From Nocardia coubleae NBRC 108252 (GTDB lineage Bacteria > Actinomycetota > Actinomycetes > Mycobacteriales > Mycobacteriaceae), in the NCBI RefSeq assembly GCF_001612805.1, contig NZ_BDBD01000027.1, positions 157,581 to 221,580 on the forward strand: DNA of 64,000 bases. Direction: 5' to 3'. A program made the position numbers and the translations under genes. The notes under the pieces are model-generated. The model made no database searches, was not told the origin of the DNA, and worked only from the letters and a program-made list of their open reading frames with translations. Of the stretch, positions 23,198 through 32,376 are shown one piece after another (position 1 is the stretch's first letter; the number at the start of each line of letters is the position of its first letter).

Positions 23198-25059
23198 GTG
23201 AAGCGCGCATGACATCGCTGGGGCCACGTGATCCCGCGCAGCTCGGCCGCTACCGGCTGCTGGCCGTGCTCGGCCGGGGTGGCATGGGCCAAGTGCTGCT
23301 CGGGCAGGCACCGGACGGCCGACTGGTCGCGGTGAAACAGATCCATCAGCAGTTCACCGGCAACCCGGAGTTCCGCGCCAGGTTCCGGCGGGAGGTGCTC
23401 GCGTCCCAGCAGGTCACCGGTGCGTACACCGCGGGCGTGATCGACCACGACGCGGAGTCCGAAACGCCCTGGCTCGCTTCGGAGTACATCGCGGGACCGG
23501 CACTGCAGGACATGGTCGCCGAGTTCGGCCCCCTGACGGTGAGCGGTCTGAAACTGCTGGCCACGGGCCTGGCGATGGCCTTGCTCGAAATCCACCGCAC
23601 CGGTCTGGTGCACCGGGACCTGACGCCGAGCAATGTCCTGCTGACCAATGACGGTCCACGGGTGATCGACTTCGGCATCGCCCGCGCCGTTGAAGACGAC
23701 GTCACCCTCACCGCCACCGGCGCCGTGATCGGCTCGCCCGCGTACATGTCGCCCGAGCAGGCCGAATGCCGCACGCTCACAGCGGCTTCCGATGTCTTCG
23801 CCGTCGGTGCGATCCTGGCGATGGCGGCTACCGGCACGAGCCCCTTCGCGGCGGCGTCAACACCGCAGGTCCTCTACAACGTCCTCTACAGCACGCCGGA
23901 CACCACCGCTATCCCCGGACCGATCCGTTCGCTGGTCGACGCGTGTCTCGCCAAGGACCCGGCCGCGCGACCCACTCCCGAGCAGTTGCTCGACGCCGCG
24001 GCCCGCATCGACGCCGAACCCGTGTGGCCGGTGCGTATTCGTCGCCGCATCGCCGATCACCAGGCGGAGGCGGCGGCGTGGGCCAACGGAACCGCGTCGG
24101 CGGCGATCGTCGAGGAGTCGCGACCCGATCGGAAGCTGCCGCGCCTGGCAGCGGCGGCGGCAGTGGTGTCGGTATTGGTCCTCGGCTGCATCGCACTGGT
24201 CGGCATCGGCCGGGACGGCACCGCGATCGCGATGGACGACCCGCCGCTGGCGCTGACCGAGGAGGAGACCCGGCGCCTCGACATCTGCGCGCTTCTGACA
24301 CCGCAGGTGATCGGCGAACTCGGTACCTCCGTCAGCGGGGTGGAAGGGTCCAGCCCCTCCGATTGCCGGTCCACGTATCGCGATCCCGCCGGTCGCGAGA
24401 TCAACATCTCGCTCGACACAACCCGGCCCGATTACGCCAACGACCCGCCGCTCGGGCAGACCATCAACTGGATGCCGGTGCTCGGCGACGAGCGGGAGTC
24501 CGCCTTCTGCCGTCGTTCGGTCAAGGAGCAGAGCGGCAGGCAGACGGTTCTCTCGGTCACCGCGAGCGTGCCGGGCGGTGACGGGTGTCCGGTGGCCGAG
24601 CGAGCTCTCGCTGCCATCGTCCGGCGCCTGTCGGTCGATCCTCCGCTGCGCGACTACCCCGACAACTCGATCCTCGCCCTCGACCCGTGTGCCCTCGTCG
24701 ATATGGCGGCTGTCCGTGCCGCGGTAGGCGATTCCGAGCGATCCCGCGCGCCACACAGCTGCAATTTCTGGGGCACCGACGGCTCCCTCTATCTCGACCT
24801 CACCGAAAAGACCCGACCTGACAGTGTTCGGACCGGCAACGCCCACCCGACGACCAGGACGATCGGCGGTCGCACGGTCTACGTCGGCCGTGACGACGCC
24901 ACCGTGTGTGATCTTCTGGTCATGACGCGGCCGAGCCACGACGACCTGGCCGAGCAGATATCCGTGACATACCACGCCGCGTCTTCATCCCCTGCCGGCC
25001 CCTGCGCCCTCGCCACCCCCGTACTCGAATTCGTCCTCCAGAAGTTGCCTCCCTCATGA
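23194..25059 (+). CDS. Transmembrane Ser/Thr protein kinase (kinase 2)
   Basis: 621 aa from GTG 23194, which overlaps the lipoprotein stop; ATG 23209 is the alternative. The kinase motifs are VLGRGGMGQV, Lys48 in AVKQ, HRDLTPSN, DFG in VIDFGIARAV, and AYMSPEQ. Thr replaces Lys in HRDLK, but Asp is kept, so activity is likely. A membrane helix (AAAAVVSVLVLGCIALVGI) precedes an ectodomain with the two-part pattern seen in kinase 1 (RRLDICALLTPQVIGELG; LDPCALVDMAAVRAAVG). The stop overlaps the next ATG (ATGA). Confidence 0.9.
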   Translation: MSEARMTSLGPRDPAQLGRYRLLAVLGRGGMGQVLLGQAPDGRLVAVKQIHQQFTGNPEFRARFRREVLASQQVTGAYTAGVIDHDAESETPWLASEYIAGPALQDMVAEFGPLTVSGLKLLATGLAMALLEIHRTGLVHRDLTPSNVLLTNDGPRVIDFGIARAVEDDVTLTATGAVIGSPAYMSPEQAECRTLTAASDVFAVGAILAMAATGTSPFAAASTPQVLYNVLYSTPDTTAIPGPIRSLVDACLAKDPAARPTPEQLLDAAARIDAEPVWPVRIRRRIADHQAEAAAWANGTASAAIVEESRPDRKLPRLAAAAAVVSVLVLGCIALVGIGRDGTAIAMDDPPLALTEEETRRLDICALLTPQVIGELGTSVSGVEGSSPSDCRSTYRDPAGREINISLDTTRPDYANDPPLGQTINWMPVLGDERESAFCRRSVKEQSGRQTVLSVTASVPGGDGCPVAERALAAIVRRLSVDPPLRDYPDNSILALDPCALVDMAAVRAAVGDSERSRAPHSCNFWGTDGSLYLDLTEKTRPDSVRTGNAHPTTRTIGGRTVYVGRDDATVCDLLVMTRPSHDDLAEQISVTYHAASSSPAGPCALATPVLEFVLQKLPPS

Positions 25060-26978
25060 CGATTCATCCACCGGGCCCGGACGATCCGCAGACCATCGGC
25101 CGCTACCGGGTGATCGGCGCGCTCGACCCGTCGGCAGGCGATCACAGTGTGCTCGCCACCGGCCCCGACGACTCGCTCGTGGTCGTGCGGCAGGTGCACC
25201 CCGAACTGCTCGCGGAACCCGAATTCCGGGTGCGGCTGCGGCACAGTGCCGTTGCCGCCATGCGTGTCGCCGGGCCGTCCAACACCACGGTGATCGATGT
25301 CGATGCCGATGCCGACAAGCCATGGTTGGCATCGCTTTTCGTACCTGGTGTGCGGCTCGATGCTGCTGTGGCCGAGCACGGCCCGTTACCGGTCCCCGCT
25401 GTGCGTGCCTTGGCCGCCGCACTGGCGTCCGCTCTCGGCGCCGTGCACGCCGCCGGGTTGGTGCATCAGCGATTGCGCGCCGACACCGTCCTGCTGGCGA
25501 AAGACGGTGGGCGCCTTGGTGAGATCGGCGTCACTCCTGCGGCAGGCCTGTCCACCACCGGAACAGCGACCACCATCGGCACGCCCGACTTCTTGGCACC
25601 CGAACAGGCACTCGGTCTGGAACTCACCCCCGCCGTCGATGTTTTCGCGCTCGGCTCGGTGCTGGCCTACGCAGCGTCGGGAGTGGCACCGTTCGCGGCG
25701 CCGTCGGTGCCGTACACCCTGTTCAATATCGCCAATCGCGAACCCGATCTGAGCCGGGTGCCCGAACCGCTCTACGAGATGCTTGCCGCATGCCTGCGCA
25801 AAGACCCGGCGGCCAGGCCCACGCCCGCACAAATCCTCCAGTATCTCGGTGGCCCACCGAGTGGCCCGCCGCCCTGGCCCGCACCGGTTCTCGACGACAT
25901 CGGCCGGGTGCAGGCGGAGATCTCGGCGCTGCGTGCTGCTGCCCCCGCGCTCACCCCAGCGGAGCCGCTGCCCTCGGCGAAGCCGTTCGCCGAAGCCGTC
26001 GGCGCCAAGTTTGCCCGGCTGCGCCAAACGGCCAGGGAAACTGCCGAATACGGCCGCGAGCGGTGGGCAGGTGCGGATGTTCTAGCGCGCTCCGGCATCG
26101 CGGGCGGTCTGGTCGTGACGTTGCTCGCACTGGTCGGGCTCACCTACTTCGTCTCGCGTCCGGAACGTGAACCCGGCCCGGTGACCGGTCTGACCCTGGC
26201 CGAGTTGCGCCGCATCGATGCCTGCGCCTGGCTCACGTCCGCGATCGGCACAGGTGTCCCCGTGGTACCGACCCCGCTCCCTGCCGACTCCTGGAAACCG
26301 CGACCGACCGGCCGCTGGGGATGTTCCCTCGACTCGGGCAAGTACATCCTCAATCTGGAGCTCGGTAAGGAAGACGAGTACCTCACCCTGAATCAGACTG
26401 TGGTCGACGGTGTTCCGATCACCCACGGCAGTCCGTCCGGGTGCGTGCGCGCCATCGCGAGCCCGGGCGACGAACGCGAAGCGGGCATCGTCCTCACGCT
26501 GCTCACCCCACCTTCGGTCAAGGACTGCGCGGGCGTCGACCACGTGGCCGCCGCCCTGGCCCGCTCGCTGACCGCGGCCCCGCAGGCCGAGCATCCGTCC
26601 CCGCTCGCCCTGATCGAGCCCTGCACCCTATTCGACCGCGACGCCGTAACCGAGGGCATCGGCCCTCTCCCACCGCAGCCGACCATCGCCGACGCGCACA
26701 CCTGCCAGTGGGACGCGCTCGTCCGGCTGAACCTGCAACTCCTGCGCACCAGCAACGTGACCACGGGCAAGAATCCGCAGGTCCTGCGTGTCGACGGCAT
26801 GGAGGTCTACCAGGGAGACGACAGCACCCTCAAATGCACCCGGGCCTACCTCGTGCCCAACGCAGGTGAGGAAACCGTGCAGGTCACCGTCGAAGGAATG
26901 CCCGGTGCGACCCAGCAATCCTGCTCGATCGCCACCACATTCCTGCGCCGGGCCGTGGAGAAACTACCGAAGCGGTGA
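25056..26978 (+). CDS. Transmembrane pseudokinase with cysteine-rich ectodomain
   Basis: 640 aa and the same layout as kinases 1 and 2, but every catalytic element is lost. The glycine loop reads ALDPSAGDHSV, the ATP-binding Lys is Arg45 (VVVRQ), HRD is HQR (137-139), and DFG is EIG (156-158). The fold remains (PWLASLFVPGVRLD, PDFLAPEQALG, KDPAARPTPAQIL). A membrane helix (IAGGLVVTLLALVGLTYFV) is followed by two ectodomain halves (RRIDACAWLTSAIG; LIEPCTLFDRDAVTEGIG). ATG 25056 overlaps the kinase 2 stop. A regulatory or scaffold role beside the active kinases is the simplest reading. Confidence 0.88.
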   Translation: MTIHPPGPDDPQTIGRYRVIGALDPSAGDHSVLATGPDDSLVVVRQVHPELLAEPEFRVRLRHSAVAAMRVAGPSNTTVIDVDADADKPWLASLFVPGVRLDAAVAEHGPLPVPAVRALAAALASALGAVHAAGLVHQRLRADTVLLAKDGGRLGEIGVTPAAGLSTTGTATTIGTPDFLAPEQALGLELTPAVDVFALGSVLAYAASGVAPFAAPSVPYTLFNIANREPDLSRVPEPLYEMLAACLRKDPAARPTPAQILQYLGGPPSGPPPWPAPVLDDIGRVQAEISALRAAAPALTPAEPLPSAKPFAEAVGAKFARLRQTARETAEYGRERWAGADVLARSGIAGGLVVTLLALVGLTYFVSRPEREPGPVTGLTLAELRRIDACAWLTSAIGTGVPVVPTPLPADSWKPRPTGRWGCSLDSGKYILNLELGKEDEYLTLNQTVVDGVPITHGSPSGCVRAIASPGDEREAGIVLTLLTPPSVKDCAGVDHVAAALARSLTAAPQAEHPSPLALIEPCTLFDRDAVTEGIGPLPPQPTIADAHTCQWDALVRLNLQLLRTSNVTTGKNPQVLRVDGMEVYQGDDSTLKCTRAYLVPNAGEETVQVTVEGMPGATQQSCSIATTFLRRAVEKLPKR

Positions 26979-27024
26979 GCAAGGAGGGGATACTCGGGCG
27001 GGGATCGTCGACGGAAGGGTCGGG

Positions 27025-28071
27025 ATGGATCAGCTCGGGGTTGCGGTTGTCGGGTTCGGGTTGGCGGGGGCGGTGTTCCATGCGCCGTTGATCGCGGCGG
27101 AGCCGAGGATGCGGGTGGCGGCGGTGGTGACGTCGTCGGCGGAGCGGGCCGCGCAGGCGCGGGCGCAGCATCCGGGGGTGCGGGTGTGGGAGAGCGCGGA
27201 GGAGATGTTCGCCGAGGCCGACGATGTGGATCTGGCAGTGATCGCGACACCGAATCGGACGCATGCGGAGCTGGCGGTGAAGGCGTTGGTCGCGGGGTTG
27301 CCGGTGGTGGTCGACAAACCGTTCGCGGTGAAGTCGGTCGATGCCGAGGAGGTGGTCACCATCGCCGAGCGGGCGGGGCTGCCACTGAGTGTTTTCCAGA
27401 ACCGCCGCTGGGACAACGACTTCCTGACCGTGCAGGCGCTGATGGACGCCGGTGAGTTCGGTGAGGTGCGCCGGTTCGAGTCGCGGTTCGAGCGGTGGCG
27501 GCCGGTGTCGAAAGGTGGCTGGCGTGAGGTCGGCTCCGCCGAGGACGGGGCGGGGATCCTGTTCGATCTGGGCAGTCACCTGGTGGATCAGGCGCTCGCC
27601 CTGTTCGGCCCGGTCACCGAGGTGTACGCCGAACTCGACCAGCGCCGCCCGGACGTGCAGGCCGACGACGACGCCTTCATCGCCCTGACCCACGCCTCCG
27701 GCGTCCGCTCGCACCTGTGGATGAGTGCCGTCGCGCCCCAACTGGGTCCGCGTATGCGCGTGCTCGGTTCCACCAACGGCTACACGGTCTCGGGCCTCGA
27801 TCCACAGGAAGACGACCTGCGTGCCGGCCGCCGCCCGGACGACGGAAACCCATGGGGCACGGTCACTCCCGACAAATGGGGCACCTTCGGCGCAGGCGAG
27901 GACCTGAAGACGATCCCCACCCTCCCCGGTGACTATCCGGCCTTCTACGCCCAGATGGCCGCCGCCCTACTGGACGACGCCCCGGTCCCGGTGGACCCAC
28001 GCGACGCCGTGGAAACCCTGCGCATCCTGGAATACGCCCGCCACGTCGCCACTCCACCCGAAGACGACTGA
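27025..28071 (+). CDS. Gfo/Idh/MocA family oxidoreductase
   Basis: 348 aa. The N-terminal Rossmann domain opens VAVVGFGLAGAVFHAPLI; VDLAVIATPNRTHAELAVKAL and LPVVVDKPFAV (the Lys-Pro motif) are the family signatures, and DLGSHLVDQALALFGPVTEVYAE is the typical C-terminal sheet start. It would oxidise or reduce a sugar or sugar-like alcohol with NAD(P). ATG 27025 is chosen because the Rossmann strand begins straight after it and GGAAGG lies upstream. It follows the kinase cluster by 46 bases, with no functional link evident. Confidence 0.9.
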   Translation: MDQLGVAVVGFGLAGAVFHAPLIAAEPRMRVAAVVTSSAERAAQARAQHPGVRVWESAEEMFAEADDVDLAVIATPNRTHAELAVKALVAGLPVVVDKPFAVKSVDAEEVVTIAERAGLPLSVFQNRRWDNDFLTVQALMDAGEFGEVRRFESRFERWRPVSKGGWREVGSAEDGAGILFDLGSHLVDQALALFGPVTEVYAELDQRRPDVQADDDAFIALTHASGVRSHLWMSAVAPQLGPRMRVLGSTNGYTVSGLDPQEDDLRAGRRPDDGNPWGTVTPDKWGTFGAGEDLKTIPTLPGDYPAFYAQMAAALLDDAPVPVDPRDAVETLRILEYARHVATPPEDD

Positions 28072-28138
28072 TCCCACCCACCCGGCAAGCCGACGACCGG
28101 CCCACGGCGGGGGCTGTGTCGGGTGGTCGCCGCCCGAA

Positions 28139-29674
28139 TCAGAGCTTGGCGGAACGCAGTTCGTGCCCCTTGGACGTCTTGCAGCGCCCCGACTCCAGGT
28201 CCCACTGCCACCCGTGCAGGTTGCAGGTGAGGTTGTTGCCTTCCACCACACCGAATTTCGACAGGTCGGCCTTGAGGTGCGGGCAGCGACGCTGCACTTC
28301 CCAGCCGTCGAGTTCGATGGTGGCCGAGTCGTCGTGCGCCTCGGCGAACCACCCGTCGGCGTAGGCGATGCGCTCGTCGGTGAGGCACTTGAAGAAGGTG
28401 TAGAGGAATTCGTTGTAGCCGCCGATGCGCCACGCCTGGAAGCGGGTGGACAGGAAGATCGTGTTCACCCAGTCCGGTTCGTCGTCGCGCAGCACGGTGC
28501 GCACCAGTTCGGGGGCGATGCGGAAGCCGTAGCGGTAGCGCCCCTCGCCTTCGATGGGCTCTCGCACGGTGCGCTGCGGGAAGTCGAGGACGATGGTTTC
28601 CTCGCCGAGCACCAGGCCCACGGGGTAGCCGATGCCGTCGCTGATGAGCGCGCTCTGCTTCATGATCGGCTCGAACAGCTCGCGCAGCGGCTCGAGCAGC
28701 GAACCCTCGCCGTGCTCCCACGTCGCCTTCTCGGCGGCGAGCACGGGCGCGAAGCGTTCGGCCATGTCGGCGATGTAGGCGGCCTTGTCGCCGTAGATGC
28801 GCTGCGGGTCGAAGGGGTGCGTGAGATCCAACGAGGAACCGCGCACCTCGGCCACGGAACCGGGGATCATCAGGATCCCGCCCTTGTTGCCGTGGATCTC
28901 CATCTGCTCGAGAAACACGATCTGGTCCGGGAAGATGTTGCCCTCGTCGCCGCGGTCGTCGTTGAGGTAGCGCAGTTCGTCGTCGAGGAACACCGGCGGA
29001 CCGGCCGAGGGCACCACCCAGGTGGCGCCGACCTGCTCGATGTAGGAGCGGGCCCGGTCCATGCCGCGCTGACGCTTCTGCTTGCCGAAGTTGGCCTTGG
29101 TGCGCGCGGGGATGTCGTAGACGGCCGGGTACCAGATGGCGCCCGAGTACTGCAGCAGGTGAATGTCGATGTGCCCGAACGCGTCGTGGATGACGTCCAT
29201 ATCGACGGGGCGGGCGTCGTTCATGTTGAAGCAGGTGGTCTCGCCGTCGGAGACTAGGATGCCCGAGTCGCCGATGGGGCCGTCGGCGGGCGCGCGCAGC
29301 GCGACGATCATGATGTCGAGCGAACCCTTGGGCCCGGTGACGGTGTGCTTGACCGAGTCCTCGGTCTCGAAGAATTTGGTGAAGCCGAGCGCCTCGAGTT
29401 CGCGGCGCAGATCCGGCACCGGGTAGTCGGGCAGCAGGACCGTCGCGTCCTTGTTGACGTGCTCGCGCAGCAGTGCGGCGTCGAAGTGGTCGCGGTGCAG
29501 GTGCGAGACGTAGAGGTAGTCGACGTCGCCGAGTGCCGCCCAGTCCAGACCGGTGTTGTCCGGGAACGGGAACCACGACGCGAAGTAGGCGGGGTTCACC
29601 CACGGGTCGCACAGGATGGTCCCGGCCTCGGTTCGGATGTGGAAGCCAGCATGTCCGACACTGGTGATCTGCAC
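28139..29674 (-). CDS. Metallo-beta-lactamase fold hydrolase fused to a Rieske 2Fe-2S domain (Rv3818-like)
   Basis: 511 aa. Residues ~1-260 are an MBL domain (ITSVGHAGFHI, then YVSHLHRDHFD with the HxHxDH metal site and DMDVIHDAFGHIDIHLLQ). The last ~90 residues are a Rieske domain: CPHLKADLSKFG and LTCNLHGWQWDLESGRC give the Cys-x-His/Cys-x2-His cluster ligands. Fusion of the two resembles Rv3818 and CMP-sialate hydroxylase-type proteins; the reaction is unknown but probably oxidative. GTG 29674 has an AGGAGG site ten bases upstream. Confidence 0.88.
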   Translation of the reverse strand: MQITSVGHAGFHIRTEAGTILCDPWVNPAYFASWFPFPDNTGLDWAALGDVDYLYVSHLHRDHFDAALLREHVNKDATVLLPDYPVPDLRRELEALGFTKFFETEDSVKHTVTGPKGSLDIMIVALRAPADGPIGDSGILVSDGETTCFNMNDARPVDMDVIHDAFGHIDIHLLQYSGAIWYPAVYDIPARTKANFGKQKRQRGMDRARSYIEQVGATWVVPSAGPPVFLDDELRYLNDDRGDEGNIFPDQIVFLEQMEIHGNKGGILMIPGSVAEVRGSSLDLTHPFDPQRIYGDKAAYIADMAERFAPVLAAEKATWEHGEGSLLEPLRELFEPIMKQSALISDGIGYPVGLVLGEETIVLDFPQRTVREPIEGEGRYRYGFRIAPELVRTVLRDDEPDWVNTIFLSTRFQAWRIGGYNEFLYTFFKCLTDERIAYADGWFAEAHDDSATIELDGWEVQRRCPHLKADLSKFGVVEGNNLTCNLHGWQWDLESGRCKTSKGHELRSAKL

Positions 29675-29788
29675 GAGCTATGTCCTCCTACCAGGATCTG
29701 ATTCGCCGACGCACCGGGCTCGACCTGGTGACGCGAGCCGCCGCCGAGCTCTGACCACTGCGGCGGCACCAGCCAACAAGGGTAGTGG

Positions 29789-30691
29789 CTAAACCGTTAC
29801 ATCACCGATGCAGTAGCCCTCGGGGGTCGAGACGACGGTGAATGTGCGTGTCCTGGTGCCCCCGGGGGAGGTGGTCACCGGGACCTGAACCGCCAGGTAA
29901 TCCCCCTGAACTCGTTCGGATGATAGCTCTTGGTCGGCGAAGGAGGTGACATTGCCTACTTTGCCCGAGTCGGTGGCCAGCGGGGGTGCTGTGGGGTTGC
30001 CGGTGCCCTGTGGATCCCAGGTGGCCGGGCTCGTCGCGCAGGTCAGGGGGTGGATCTGTTCGGTGTCGTCCGGGTTGAGAGGTTTGCCCGTTGCGCGGGC
30101 CAGGTAACGGCGGACGGTGTGACGCGCGTCGGCCTCGTCGTAACCGGGCTCGACACCGGCGGCGAACACCCGGCCGCAGGCGTAGCCGGTGGCGATGTCA
30201 CGCTGCTCCACGGTGATCGTCGTCGTCGCGTTGCGCCAGGTGACGGTGTCGGCGGTGGCGGTGCCCGGCCTGCTCAGGGCGGCGAGGATCGACTGCGGGT
30301 CGGCGTACATGTCGGCGACGGTGCGCGGCGGGATGGTCCAGCACTTGTCCTGTAGCTCGGTGACGGTCGCCGAGCGCAGGTCGGCGGCCCAGCGGCGCAC
30401 GGCGGTCACGGCATCCGGGTTCCCCGCCACCGCGCCGACCTGCGGTGCGTCGGCGGGCAACGGCTCGGTGGTCGGTACCGGTGTGGTCGCGGCTTCGGTG
30501 GCGGTCGACGACGCGGCGGCTGCCGAGGTGCTGGTGGCAGGGGCGGCCACCGGTTCATCGCCCGGAATGCCCGATACCGAGTCGCAGCCGGCGATCAGCG
30601 CGGCGGCGGTCAGGCCCGCGGCCAGCGCACTCGCGCGACGGGTCGGAGCAAACGGGGGCAGCTGAGCGCGTTGCACTTCGACGTTCCTCAT
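29789..30691 (-). CDS. Secreted lipoprotein, unrecognised
   Basis: 300 aa with a signal ending in LTAAALIAGCDS (lipobox LIAGC). A Thr/Ala/Ser-rich stretch (~45-75) leads to a folded domain with four cysteines (ELQDKCWTIPP, GYACGRVFAAG, HPLTCATSPATW, GYCIGDVTV). Start ATG 30691 is adjacent to AAGGA; GTG 30676, 8 bases after GAGG, is an equally reasonable start and gives a shorter signal. It faces the divergent acyltransferase. I do not recognise the family. Confidence 0.72.
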   Translation of the reverse strand: MRNVEVQRAQLPPFAPTRRASALAAGLTAAALIAGCDSVSGIPGDEPVAAPATSTSAAAASSTATEAATTPVPTTEPLPADAPQVGAVAGNPDAVTAVRRWAADLRSATVTELQDKCWTIPPRTVADMYADPQSILAALSRPGTATADTVTWRNATTTITVEQRDIATGYACGRVFAAGVEPGYDEADARHTVRRYLARATGKPLNPDDTEQIHPLTCATSPATWDPQGTGNPTAPPLATDSGKVGNVTSFADQELSSERVQGDYLAVQVPVTTSPGGTRTRTFTVVSTPEGYCIGDVTV

Positions 30692-30741
30692 TCCTTGGCC
30701 GGGTGCCGGAAGCGGCGATCTGCGACTACGCTAGCTGAATT

Positions 30742-31500
30742 GTGGAACCCGTCTACCGGTCGATCATCGGCCTGGCCCGAACCGTCTTCTTCCTCGAAGG
30801 TCTGAAGTTCACCGTCAAGGGGGCCGAAAACATCCCCGCGACAGGTGGTGCCGTGGTGGCGATCAACCACACCGGCTACATGGACTTCACCTACGCCGGC
30901 CTGCCCGCGCGCACCCCCAAGCGCTACATCAGGTTCATGGCGAAGGCGGAGGTGTTCGACAACAAGATCTCCGGCCCGGTCATGCGCGCTCTCAAACACA
31001 TTCCGGTCGACCGCACCGCGGGTGCCGACTCCTACAAGGCGGCGGTGAAGTACCTGCGCGACGGCGAGCTCGTCGGCGTGTATCCCGAGGCGACCATCAG
31101 CCGCAGCTTCGAGATCAAGGAATTCAAGTCCGGCGCGGCCCGGATGGCCCTGGAAGCCGACGTGCCGATCATCCCGATCGTCATCTGGGGCGCCCAGCGC
31201 GTGTGGACCAAGGGCTTCCCGAAGCGCCTGGGCCGCACCAACACCCCGATCTCCATCGCCGTCGGCAAGCCGATCAAGCCCTACGAACCCGTCGGCGACC
31301 TGACCGCCGAGCTGCGCGGGACCATGCAGGCCATGCTCGCCGACCTGCAGAAGGACTACGAACACGAGCCCGGCGCCTACTGGGTACCCAAGCGCCTCGG
31401 TGGCAGCGCTCCCTCGCTCGAGGAGGCCACCGCTCTCGACAACGCCGAGGCCGCCGAGCGGTTGGCCCGCAAGGCCGAGCGGGCGAAGCCCGAGAACTAG
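30742..31500 (+). CDS. 1-acyl-sn-glycerol-3-phosphate acyltransferase (Rv3816c-like)
   Basis: 252 aa, PlsC family, transferring acyl chains in phospholipid synthesis. AINHTGYMDFTYAG holds the catalytic HxxxxD, MAKAEVFDNKISGPVM the second block, GVYPEATISRSFEIKEFKSG the third (usual EGT replaced by EAT), and VPIIPIVIWG the fourth. Start GTG 30742; TACGCT at 30727-30732 could be a -10 for a near-leaderless message. Its stop shares CTAG with the stop of the convergent AraC gene. Confidence 0.9.
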   Translation: MEPVYRSIIGLARTVFFLEGLKFTVKGAENIPATGGAVVAINHTGYMDFTYAGLPARTPKRYIRFMAKAEVFDNKISGPVMRALKHIPVDRTAGADSYKAAVKYLRDGELVGVYPEATISRSFEIKEFKSGAARMALEADVPIIPIVIWGAQRVWTKGFPKRLGRTNTPISIAVGKPIKPYEPVGDLTAELRGTMQAMLADLQKDYEHEPGAYWVPKRLGGSAPSLEEATALDNAEAAERLARKAERAKPEN

Positions 31501-32291
31501 CCGGGCGCCCGGCAACGCATCGGTGGTGGCAGCTCGCCGCGCAGGTAGGCGGCGGGCGGCACACCCATCAGGGTCCGGAAGTCGGCCGTGAGGTGGGACT
31601 GGTCGTAGTAGCCGGTCGCCGCCGCGAGGTCCGACCACGGCGTCTTGCCCGCGGCTGTGAGGACGCGCCGTACGCGGTCGATCCTGGCGAAATGCTTGGG
31701 CGACAACCCGATTCCGGCGGCGAAGAGCGAGCGCAGCTGGCGTTCGCTGACCGCGAGCCGGGCCGCCAGCTCGGCGACGCTCGGCGCGCCTGCATCGAGC
31801 GTGGAGATCGCCTCGCGCAGCACTATCCGGTGCGCCCGCTCGGTTGCGCTTTCCGAAACAGCCTGCGGCAGCCTGACTCCCAGGTGCTTGATCGCCTCGG
31901 CGGTCGACAGGTGGGTCAGGGAGTCGGTGATCGTGGCGAGCGGTCCGGGCAGCTCGGCGAGCTCGACCACCCGGTCGGTCAGTTCGGCGGCGGACACTCC
32001 GAGCAGTTGGTTGGTGGTTCCGGGTGCCAGGCGCAGGCGCACGCACCCACCGGGCGTCTCGGCCCGTGAGTAGGCCGCCCTGGTCTGGGCCCCGATGACG
32101 AAGGCCGCCCTCCGGCCGGAATATTCGGTGCGCACCACCACGGTGGTCGAGGTGACGGGCGGATGAGCGAACGGCTGGGCGAGGTCGTGGCGTGCCGGTG
32201 TGGCGGTGAGTTCGGTGAGCCAGGCCCGCAGCGAATCCGGGGTCGGTACCGGTGTCTCGATCTGGCTCGCTGTCAGGTACCGCGGGTTCAC
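31497..32291 (-). CDS. AraC family transcriptional regulator
   Basis: 264 aa. The last ~100 residues carry the double helix-turn-helix: SVAELAARLAVSERQLRSLF and WSDLAAATGYYDQSHLTADF with the closing MGVPPAAYLR. The first ~150 residues are a sensor-like domain with no clear match. It is divergent from an NmrA-like oxidoreductase with 85 bases between the starts, so it probably controls that gene. The C-terminus overlaps the acyltransferase stop by 4 bases. Confidence 0.88.
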   Translation of the reverse strand: MNPRYLTASQIETPVPTPDSLRAWLTELTATPARHDLAQPFAHPPVTSTTVVVRTEYSGRRAAFVIGAQTRAAYSRAETPGGCVRLRLAPGTTNQLLGVSAAELTDRVVELAELPGPLATITDSLTHLSTAEAIKHLGVRLPQAVSESATERAHRIVLREAISTLDAGAPSVAELAARLAVSERQLRSLFAAGIGLSPKHFARIDRVRRVLTAAGKTPWSDLAAATGYYDQSHLTADFRTLMGVPPAAYLRGELPPPMRCRAPG

Positions 32292-32376
32292 ACTATCGAG
32301 AGTAGGTATTCGGGCCGCGAACGTCCGTGCCGATTCTTCCTATCCGCGCACCGGATCGGGTCGACATGCTCTATCC

